This document shows positions 1 to 6,122 of a stretch of 64,000 bases of DNA, one piece after another. Source of the DNA: Fusobacterium_C necrophorum_A (GTDB lineage Bacteria; Fusobacteriota; Fusobacteriia; Fusobacteriales; Fusobacteriaceae); contig NZ_SBAP01000011.1 in assembly GCF_004134945.1 (NCBI RefSeq), forward strand, positions 1 through 64,000. Reading direction: 5' to 3'. Under the pieces are notes generated by a model that saw nothing but the letters and a program-made list of their open reading frames with translations, was not told the DNA's origin and did not search any database. How positions within the stretch are numbered: the stretch's first letter is position 1; each line of letters opens with the position of its first letter. Made by a program: the position numbers and the translations under genes.

Positions 1-702
1 TTTACCGGTTCTATTATGAAGCAATTGGATGATATTTTATACTTCTCAAATCTATCAAATAAAAAGAAAGTGATCATAACAGGCAAACCACAAAGAGATG
101 AGTATGAAGATATTCCTAAAAGAGCATTGAGGGAGGCAATATGTAATTGTTTTTGTCATAGAGATTATTCTTTGAGTGGAGATATAAAGGTGGAATATTA
201 TGATGACAGAGTAATGATATTTTCTCCGGGTTCACTTCCGAATGGATTAACTGTAGAGGATATTAAAGATGGAATGACAGCAAAAAGAAATCAAATCCTT
301 GTGGATGCTCTTGATAAAGCTGATTTTATAGAAAATTACGCATCAGGGGTTAGGCGAATATTTAAAGATTACGAAGATTATGATAAAAAACCGGAATATA
401 AAATATCGGATAATGGAGTAATACTCACCTTATACAACAGAAATTATAACGCTGGAGATGTCCCAAAGAATGTCCCAAAGAATGTCCCAAAGAATGTCCC
501 AAAGAAATTGAAGGCTAAAGACAGGCAAATGTTCATTATAGAAGAAATGAACATTAATCCAAAAGTTACAATTATGGAATTGGGCAATAAATTTAATGTA
601 TCCGACAAGACCATAAAAAGGGATATAGAAAAATTGAAAAAAGAGAATAAGATTTACAGGCAAGGAAGTTTAACCGAAGGAAGATGGATTGTTATAAAAT
701 AA
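1..702 (+). CDS. ATP-binding/winged-helix regulator, RecG-C-terminal-like (5' truncated by window)
   Basis: The reading frame is already open at base 1, so the gene begins outside the window; the first in-frame ATG at 16 is probably internal. The visible part resembles the GHKL-type ATP-binding C-terminal domain of AlbA/RecG-like transcriptional regulators (HRDYSLSGDI, SPGSLPNGLT, NYASGVRRIF). A four-fold VPKN-type linker repeat follows, then a C-terminal winged helix (VSDKTIKRDIEKLKKE). These proteins are common in accessory DNA and their targets are mostly unknown. The neighbours are an IS relic and a Fic gene, which fits an island. The missing N-terminal (AlbA/Schlafen-like) domain cannot be judged. 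The family call is fairly secure; the function is not. Confidence 0.75.
   Translation, partial: FTGSIMKQLDDILYFSNLSNKKKVIITGKPQRDEYEDIPKRALREAICNCFCHRDYSLSGDIKVEYYDDRVMIFSPGSLPNGLTVEDIKDGMTAKRNQILVDALDKADFIENYASGVRRIFKDYEDYDKKPEYKISDNGVILTLYNRNYNAGDVPKNVPKNVPKNVPKKLKAKDRQMFIIEEMNINPKVTIMELGNKFNVSDKTIKRDIEKLKKENKIYRQGSLTEGRWIVIK
457..504 (+). repeat. 12-bp in-frame tandem repeat, four copies (NVPK linker)
   Basis: Four consecutive copies of a 12-bp unit (the first differs by one base: GAT for AAT) encode DVPK-NVPK-NVPK-NVPK between the ATP-binding domain and the winged helix. Gain or loss of a unit keeps the frame, so the linker length could vary without breaking the protein. Confidence 0.95.
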
Positions 703-729
703 TAATGCCGTAAAATAAGTGAGTTATAG

Positions 730-1242
730 TGTACTGCACCCAAAATCTTGGACACAAGATGGGAGGTGCAGTTTTTTTATGTCAAAATTAACAAGGGAAC
801 AAAAAATAGAAATCTATGAGCGCAGACAACAAATGGAAACAATTTCTTCTCTATCAAAGAGATTTTCCATTTGGGAATCCAATATCAATTGCTTACTTTC
901 CCTTCTTCAAATACATGGATACAATATCTTACGAAATGGTAAAAATTATGTTTATTCAAAAGAATTAAAAATAGAAATGATAGAAAAAGTTTTACTTCAA
1001 AAGCATTCTATAAATTCTGTTTCTTTGGAATACGGTTTTCGAGTACCGGATTATTAAAAAATTGGATTACAAAATATGTCGAAAACGGGTATAATGTCAT
1101 AGGGAAGAAAAATGAAAGGAAGAAGAAAACTATAACAATTGCAAAGAAAAAAACAGAAAAGAAGGTAAATGAGTCTGAAAAACTAAAAGGATTCATTCCT
1201 GCTTCTTACAGAAGTCAATCCTTAAATCAACATATGAAATAG
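730..1242 (+). pseudogene. IS3-family OrfA relic with frameshift; OrfB missing
   Basis: The left end looks like an IS3/IS150-type terminus (TGTACTGCACCC at 730). OrfA starts at ATG 779 (MSKLTREQKIEIYERR) and shows the helix-turn-helix pattern of IS3 OrfA proteins. The frame breaks in the T run at 1036-1039. Adding one T restores a continuous frame (FSSTGLLKNWITKYVENGYNV) that runs to a stop at 1240-1242. No OrfB (DDE transposase) follows and no right end is seen, so the element is dead. The family call rests on the OrfA pattern alone. Confidence 0.75.
734..778 (+). terminator. Terminator-like hairpin at IS left end that also covers the OrfA ribosome site
   Basis: CTGCACC (734-740) pairs with GGTGCAG (765-771). 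Inside it ATCTTG (745-750) pairs with CAAGAT (755-760) around a GACA loop. Seven T follow (772-778) and the OrfA ATG starts at the next base. The likely Shine-Dalgarno GGGAGG (761-766) lies in the 3' arm. Confidence 0.8.
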
Positions 1243-1286
1243 ATTTGTCTAACTTTTTTGGGCGTTACAGTTGAAAATAGGACTAA

Positions 1287-1551
1287 ATGTCAGAAAACGA
1301 AAAAAGTACAAAGCAGTGAAACACAGACCCATGAAGAACAAGCCACGCCCCGAAAACCTGACGGCATTCTAACAAAAAAGATTAGAGGAAAGACCTTTGT
1401 AACCGAGATATATTTTGACAAATATAAAACATTGAAAAGATATACAACATATGGTATTCTAAAATTAGCGAATGAAATATGGATAATATACACTAGGGCA
1501 GGAATTATGTGTATTCCAATAATGATTCTTAATATAGTGTGTAAAGTATAG
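1287..1551 (+). pseudogene. TnpW-like transposon-encoded small protein, frameshifted and C-terminally eroded
   Basis: An ATG at 1287 begins MSENEKSTK and stops at TGA 1317. One extra A in the run at 1310-1312 would join it to a second frame reading SSETQTHEEQ then RKPDGILTKKIRGKTF and EIYFD up to about 1419. This PDGILTKKI...T...V.F pattern is that of TnpW-type proteins carried by Firmicutes conjugative and transposable elements (from memory of the family). Beyond 1419 the frame stays open to 1551 but no longer resembles the family. It is most likely a fragment left by an integrated element. Confidence 0.5.
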
Positions 1552-1560
1552 GAGAAGATT

Positions 1561-2289
1561 ATGAAACAGAAAAATATATTGGATATTTTATTGGAAGAGA
1601 AAAAAATGAATTTACGAGGAAGACTTTATCATTATACACAAGTCCATTTTACATATAACTCAAATCATATTGAGGGAAGTCGATTGACAGAAGAGCAAAC
1701 GAGACATATTTTTGAAACAAATACTTTTCTAGCGGATGGAAGTAATTTTATTTCTGTAGATGATATAACGGAAACGATCAATCATTTTCGATGTTTTGAT
1801 TACATTTTACTTCATGCTAAAGAGCCTTTATCTGAAGACTTAATCAAAAAAATTCATAAAATACTGAAAACAAATACTTCTGACAGTCAGAAAGAATGGT
1901 TTCAAGTGGGAGAGTATAAAGCACTTCCTAATATGGTCGGAGATACTGTTACTTCTTCGCCAGAACAGGTTTCTTCTGATATTCAATTTTTGCTCCAAGA
2001 ATATCAAAAGAAACAAAATATTACATTGGAGGATATTATTGACTTTCATGCAAGGTTTGAGATGATTCATCCTTTTCAAGATGGAAATGGAAGAGTGGGA
2101 AGATTGCTTATGTTCAAGGAATGTCTAGCGCATAACATGATTCCTTTTATCCTTGATGAAGAACATAAATTATTCTATTATCGAGGATTGCGGGAGTATA
2201 AAAAAGAAAAAGGTTGGTTACGGGATACCTGCTTATCTGCACAGGATAAGTATAAGCTTATTTTAGACCAGTTGAAAATTATATATTAA
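1561..2289 (+). CDS. Fic family protein (class II, self-inhibited AMP-transferase candidate)
   Basis: This 242-residue protein carries an intact Fic motif HPFQDGNGRVGR (residues 170-181). The catalytic His and the phosphate-binding GNGR suggest transfer of AMP or a related group to a protein hydroxyl. Residues 34-39 (SNHIEG) match the [S/T]xxxE[G/N] inhibitory motif. Its place before the Fic core is typical of class II enzymes, where the Glu blocks ATP gamma-phosphate binding. A good ribosome site (AGGAGA) precedes ATG 1561. There is no separate antitoxin gene, consistent with built-in inhibition. It is the only clearly intact gene of the island. The target protein is unknown. Confidence 0.9.
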   Translation: MKQKNILDILLEEKKMNLRGRLYHYTQVHFTYNSNHIEGSRLTEEQTRHIFETNTFLADGSNFISVDDITETINHFRCFDYILLHAKEPLSEDLIKKIHKILKTNTSDSQKEWFQVGEYKALPNMVGDTVTSSPEQVSSDIQFLLQEYQKKQNITLEDIIDFHARFEMIHPFQDGNGRVGRLLMFKECLAHNMIPFILDEEHKLFYYRGLREYKKEKGWLRDTCLSAQDKYKLILDQLKIIY

Positions 2290-2663
2290 CTCAAATAAAT
2301 GAAGGAGATAGGTATATATTTGGAGAATTATCAAACTATTTAATATGCCAAAATGGGAATAATGGCGAGAATAATCTCGTCATTATTGATTTTTCATAGC
2401 CAAATATGATGTAATGGCTATATATATCACAAAGGACAATAGAACGAGCTTTAAAAGAATTACAGGACGATGAAAAGATAAGGCAGGTAGGTAGCAGTCG
2501 TTCAACAAAATATACTAAGAGATGACTGTAAGCAAAGTTTTGTATATTTACTATGGAATAATAAGATTTTAGTTGATTTGTAAGATAAAAATATTGATTT
2601 TATTTTCATTTTTATATATAATGATTGCAGTAGTGTATTATTTATAATGAAGGAGGAAGACGA
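2290..2663. other. Gene-poor gap between Fic and LemA genes
   Basis: Apart from the winged-helix remnant at 2415-2525 no coding feature is convincing. The stretch before it looks like decayed coding DNA with scattered stops, and 2526-2650 is AT-rich. The AGGAGG just before 2664 belongs to the LemA gene. Confidence 0.6.
2415..2525 (+). pseudogene. Winged-helix domain remnant
   Basis: A short open stretch between stops reads ISQRTIERALKELQDDEKI then a basic tail ending KYTKR, the pattern of a C-terminal winged helix in AlbA/RecG-like or Fic-associated regulators. It has no start codon and no upstream domain, so it is best read as the 3' remnant of a second such gene, similar in kind to the one at 1-702. 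Confidence 0.5.
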
Positions 2664-3314
2664 ATGTTTTTGATTGTTCTTATTTTGATAATAATAGGAG
2701 TTGGATTTATCAAATCTTATAATCGACTGCAAGCTTTGGCTCAAAGAGTAAAATCAAGTAATTCAGATATTAAAAATGCCATTTTTCGAAAGGTGGAATT
2801 AACCAATAAGTTGATGGATATTGCCAAAGGTTATGCAAATCATGAAAAATTGATTTTTATCAAAACAAGTGAGGATTTTTCGACTGCTTATAAGGACAGT
2901 AACGAGTCACTTGCCCATTTAAAAAGTTTGTCCGTTCATTTTCCGGAATTAAAAGCAAATGAAAATTATTTGGATTTATCTCAAAAAATCACTACCAATG
3001 AGGATTTAATTATGAAAAGAAGAGATGATTATAATACAGCGGCAGAATTATACAATGCAGAAAGATTAAAATTTCCATTTGTTTTATTTTCCTCTTCTCT
3101 TGGATTTCGAGAGGCACCGTATCTTGATTTGGATTCGAATCAAAAAATTGATGATTTCAATACCGACGATGGGGAAATTCTAAAAGATATTTTCAGAAAT
3201 GCAGCAAATACAACAACGGATTTCACAAAAAAAGGAATTGAAAAAATTCAAAAAACCGCTAAGAGTATGAATAAAAAAGAGGAAAGCACGGAAGAGGAAG
3301 AAAAGGAAAGTTGA
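2664..3314 (+). CDS. LemA family membrane-anchored protein
   Basis: This 216-residue protein has an N-terminal membrane segment (about residues 2-16) followed by YNRLQALAQRVKSSNSDI. A helical region and the late LGFREAPYL motif complete the LemA pattern. LemA proteins expose a helical bundle outside the cytoplasmic membrane; their role is not well defined. The tail after about residue 180 is charged and low in complexity (many Glu and Lys) and may be disordered. A strong GGAGGA site lies before ATG 2664. The gene stands alone and is closed by the hairpin at 3323-3354. Confidence 0.85.
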   Translation: MFLIVLILIIIGVGFIKSYNRLQALAQRVKSSNSDIKNAIFRKVELTNKLMDIAKGYANHEKLIFIKTSEDFSTAYKDSNESLAHLKSLSVHFPELKANENYLDLSQKITTNEDLIMKRRDDYNTAAELYNAERLKFPFVLFSSSLGFREAPYLDLDSNQKIDDFNTDDGEILKDIFRNAANTTTDFTKKGIEKIQKTAKSMNKKEESTEEEEKES

Positions 3315-3322
3315 GAAGAGTA

Positions 3323-3361
3323 AGACTGTTGTAAATGTATTGTTACAACAGTCTTTTTTTC
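3323..3361. terminator. Terminator between convergent LemA and YbaK genes
   Basis: A perfect 12-bp stem (AGACTGTTGTAA at 3323-3334 with its complement at 3343-3354) has an 8-nt loop and is followed by a T run on the plus strand. On the minus strand the sequence after the stem is only T-rich, so it works best for the LemA gene. Confidence 0.9.
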
Positions 3362-3825
3362 TAAATTTGGCAAACATCCACCCATTCAATGTAGTTGGAA
3401 GCTTTTTCAAGTTCTTCCAGAGTAAGTTCAATCGCACTATTGGGAGTTCCACAAGCCGGAAGCATAGTTCGAAACCTTTTCATTGAGGCATCCAAGTAAA
3501 CTTTTACATTATCTTTTACAGAAAATGGACAAACTCCGCCTATCGGATGACCTATTAGTGTTTCAACATCATTTCCTGCTATCATTTTAGCCTTCGTTTT
3601 AAATGTAGCCTTAAATTTTTGGTTATTGATTTTTGCATCCCCTGCAACCACTATAATAGTTGGAATATTCTTTATGAGAAATGATAAGGACTTCGCTATT
3701 CTGGCAGGTTCACAAGAATTAACCATTGCGGCTTCTTCTACAGTGGCTGTGGATTCTTTAAATTCTTTTATTCTATCCTGTAAACCAAATTTTTCTAAAT
3801 GTTTTTTCACAGCTTCAATTGACAT
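3361..3825 (-). CDS. ybaK: YbaK/EbsC family aminoacyl-tRNA deacylase
   Basis: This 154-residue single-domain protein matches the YbaK/EbsC/ProX editing family. GHPIGGVCPF and PACGTPNSAIEL line the substrate pocket, and the N-terminal KKHLEKFGLQDRI is typical. Members hydrolyse mischarged tRNAs in trans, most often Cys- or Ala-tRNA(Pro); which one applies here cannot be told. It is a free-standing domain, not fused to ProRS. Its stop abuts the terminator shared with the LemA gene. The start is the first ATG; no ribosome site was checked in detail. Confidence 0.85.
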   Translation of the reverse strand: MSIEAVKKHLEKFGLQDRIKEFKESTATVEEAAMVNSCEPARIAKSLSFLIKNIPTIIVVAGDAKINNQKFKATFKTKAKMIAGNDVETLIGHPIGGVCPFSVKDNVKVYLDASMKRFRTMLPACGTPNSAIELTLEELEKASNYIEWVDVCQI

Positions 3826-4035
3826 CTTTTATCCCTCCCCGTTTATGACGCTTCAAATTTATCCAAGCTTTTTCTTTTAATCAATTAGGTAAATGTTCAG
3901 CAACTTCTTTATTGTTTGAATTATCCACAACTTATGGACGATTTAAATACAGAATACAATTTATAAAACTTTTTCCTATATTTTAAAGTTGTGACTGAAA
4001 AAACTTAAAAGAATTAGAAAAAGGTGGACTCCATT

Positions 4036-5043
4036 TTAAAATCGAAGAACATTTTTGATTCCCTTGATAGAAATATCTTTGGATAAGAAATGCTCTTTTA
4101 TCGGCTCTTCTTTCATTAAATCGGTACTTAAATATTTTTTGTTATCATCGGGAAATACAGTGACAACAATGCTATCTTTTCCAAGTTTATTTTGCAACAT
4201 CAATGCCCCTATTAAATTGGCTCCGGAGGAGATTCCAACTCCTAAACCGCATTTCGCAAGTTTTTGAGCCATGACAATAGCATCTCCGTCATCTACACTG
4301 ATAACGGAATCCAGTTTATCCAGGTGAATCAAATCCGGAATAAATTCATCTGAAATTCCTTCTATTCTATGTTTTGCCACTTTATATCTGGTAGATAATG
4401 TGGGAGAATTTAAAGGTTCCAAGGGACATATTTTTGCATTCGGGAAATTTTCCTGAATTTTTCGCCCTATTCCCATCACTGTCCCACCGGTTCCGACTCC
4501 TGCCACAAATCCGTCAATCGTTAAGCCTAAATGGTTCATTTCATGGACAATTTCTTGACCGATTCCATAGTAATGGGCATCACTGTTATATGGATTCGAA
4601 AATTGGCTCGGCAAATAAGTATTAGGATTCTTTTTCGCAAATTCTTTCGTTTTTTCGATACTACCTAAAAAGCCTCCCTCTTCTCTGCTCACTAAGACAA
4701 TTTCTGCCCCCAGAGAACGAAGTAAGTGTTTTCTTTCTTCGCTCATCCAATCCGGCATAAAAATAATTACAGGATGTCCCAGAATTGCTCCCATAGCGGA
4801 AAAAGCTATCCCCGTGTTTCCACTGGTTGCTTCAACGATAGGAGCTCCTTTTGTAATTTCTCCTTTTTCATAAGCCGTTTTTAAGGTATAAAGAGCGATT
4901 CTATCTTTAATACTCCCGGTCAGATTATAGCTTTCGTTTTTTACAAAAATTCTTCTTTCCTCTCCTTTATAATCAAATGCCAACTCCAACATAGGGGTTC
5001 TTCCAATTAAATGTTCCAAATATTTCATGTTTTCTTCTACCAT
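4036..5043 (-). CDS. PLP-dependent cysteine synthase family enzyme (possible lanthionine/H2S-forming type)
   Basis: This 335-residue fold-type II PLP enzyme has the Schiff-base lysine at K46 (NLTGSIKDR), a substrate loop (TSGNTGIA) and a PLP phosphate loop (GTGGTVMG). SSGAN near residue 275 is the late conserved serine region. The start at 5043 has GGGAGG seven bases upstream. The residues around the motifs diverge from ordinary CysK (NLTGSIKDR instead of NPxGSVKDR). In F. nucleatum a relative with its PLP lysine also at position 46 (Fn1220) is described as making H2S and lanthionine from cysteine, and fusobacterial murein uses lanthionine. That role here is inference. It is monocistronic, with a palindrome in its leader. 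Confidence 0.8.
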   Translation of the reverse strand: MVEENMKYLEHLIGRTPMLELAFDYKGEERRIFVKNESYNLTGSIKDRIALYTLKTAYEKGEITKGAPIVEATSGNTGIAFSAMGAILGHPVIIFMPDWMSEERKHLLRSLGAEIVLVSREEGGFLGSIEKTKEFAKKNPNTYLPSQFSNPYNSDAHYYGIGQEIVHEMNHLGLTIDGFVAGVGTGGTVMGIGRKIQENFPNAKICPLEPLNSPTLSTRYKVAKHRIEGISDEFIPDLIHLDKLDSVISVDDGDAIVMAQKLAKCGLGVGISSGANLIGALMLQNKLGKDSIVVTVFPDDNKKYLSTDLMKEEPIKEHFLSKDISIKGIKNVLRF

Positions 5044-5103
5044 GTTTCAGCCTCCCTTATCTTTCTTAAAAATGATTGTAAATAGCAGAATATATTGTTA
5101 AAA

Positions 5104-5122
5104 TTGTGTAAAAAATACACAA
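5104..5122. promoter_or_regulatory. Perfect palindrome in the leader of the cysteine-synthase-like gene
   Basis: TTGTGTA (5104-5110) and TACACAA (5116-5122) form a perfect inverted repeat around AAAAA. It lies between the likely -10 (5149-5154) and the start codon at 5043, a position suited to a repressor. The shape recalls Rex or CRP/FNR-type sites; the binding protein is unknown. Confidence 0.5.
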
Positions 5123-5148
5123 ATAATGCTTACTAGGGTATTGAGGTT

Positions 5149-5157
5149 ATTCTAGCA
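5149..5157 (-). promoter_or_regulatory. Extended -10 promoter for the cysteine-synthase-like gene
   Basis: On the minus strand TGC-TAGAAT forms an extended -10 element about 105 bases before the start codon; no clear -35 is present. Confidence 0.45.
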
Positions 5158-5254
5158 CATTTTCCTAAAAAAGAATATAATGAAAGAAAACTTTTTTCAT
5201 AGTAATGTTTGCGGGAGTATGATACAATGAAAAGAAAAAATGAGAGGGATCAGG

Positions 5255-5914
5255 ATGACATTAGAAGAGTTTAGAGAAAAATGGGAAGAGAATGAAGATT
5301 GGGCTCCCGGTTGGGATGCCCTTGAGGAGACCTTCGATAGCTTATATAGAGGACAAAAACCGACACATTTTGGAACCTTGCTTCCATCTCGTGCCACTTT
5401 TGGAGGAAACGAGTATTTAGACGGATATTCCATGTATCAATCTCCCAAAGGATACAAACATTTACTTACTTTCGGGATGAGTGAATTGTATGCGGAAGAG
5501 GAAGCTCTAGGCGGAGAATACAGCAAATGGGGTTATGAAATGACTGTCAAACTGAAAGAAAAAGAAGAGAAAAAATGTATGTGGGCGGTCGACATGCTAT
5601 CCAATTTAGCTCGTTATACCTTTCAAAATAATGCTTTTTTTGAAGAATTTCAATATATTTCAGGAGACGGAACTTCCATTTGTAAGAATAGAAAATCCGA
5701 GATTACCGCTTTGATAACAGTCCCGGATACCGAAATTTCTCCAATCGATACTCTCTATGGGAGGGTGGAATTTATTCAACTGGTAGGAATTACAGAAAGA
5801 GAGCTGCAAAAAATTCAAGAAAATCCCGAAAATATCAAGCTGTTGTATGAAAGAATGAAAGAGGAAAATCCGGATTTGGTATTGGATTTAGACAGGACCA
5901 AGTCTTATTTATAG
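5255..5914 (+). CDS. Suppressor-of-fused (SUFU) domain protein
   Basis: This cytoplasmic protein of 219 residues has the bacterial SUFU pattern: GWDALEETFDSLYRGQKPTH, then HFGTLLP, a GGNEYLDG turn, and WGYEMTVKLK. The start is placed at ATG 5255 (MTLEEF) because AGGG at 5244-5247 is spaced for it, while the ATG at 5240 has only an A-rich stretch before it. Bacterial SUFU domains are often immunity proteins of polymorphic toxins or stand-alone proteins of unknown role. No toxin gene is adjacent. It is closed by a hairpin at 5962-6004. Confidence 0.85.
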   Translation: MTLEEFREKWEENEDWAPGWDALEETFDSLYRGQKPTHFGTLLPSRATFGGNEYLDGYSMYQSPKGYKHLLTFGMSELYAEEEALGGEYSKWGYEMTVKLKEKEEKKCMWAVDMLSNLARYTFQNNAFFEEFQYISGDGTSICKNRKSEITALITVPDTEISPIDTLYGRVEFIQLVGITERELQKIQENPENIKLLYERMKEENPDLVLDLDRTKSYL

Positions 5915-5961
5915 CAAAAAGAAACATAGGATATTAGAAATAGCAAGGGAAAAATAAACGG

Positions 5962-6010
5962 AAAAGGACTGATTGAAAATAGAATATTTTGAAATCGGTC
6001 TTTTCTTTTA
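5962..6010 (+). terminator. Terminator after SUFU gene
   Basis: AAAAGGACTGATT (5962-5974) pairs with AATCGGTCTTTT (5993-6004, one G-U pair), followed by a T-rich tract. The loop is long (18 nt). Confidence 0.6.
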
Positions 6011-6077
6011 TGAGAAGAAGTAAAAAGTGATTCGGGAGAAGAAAAAAGAATAAGAGAGAGAAATTTTATTAGAAATG

Positions 6078-6086
6078 TGTTATAAT
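6078..6086 (+). promoter_or_regulatory. Extended -10 promoter of the TPR-TonB-dnaX-dnaB operon
   Basis: TGT-TATAAT is an ideal -10 hexamer with a TGn extension, 37 bases before the TTG start at 6123. No good -35 is seen. It is the only evident promoter before the 12-gene run. Confidence 0.65.
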
Positions 6087-6122
6087 AGAGTGGGAAATTT
6101 TTTAGCATAAGGAGGTCTGACA

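Noticed and set aside
2502..2744. Minus-strand open frame across the start of the LemA gene.
   Set aside because: AT-rich composition, overlap with a good LemA start and ribosome site, and no recognisable domain.
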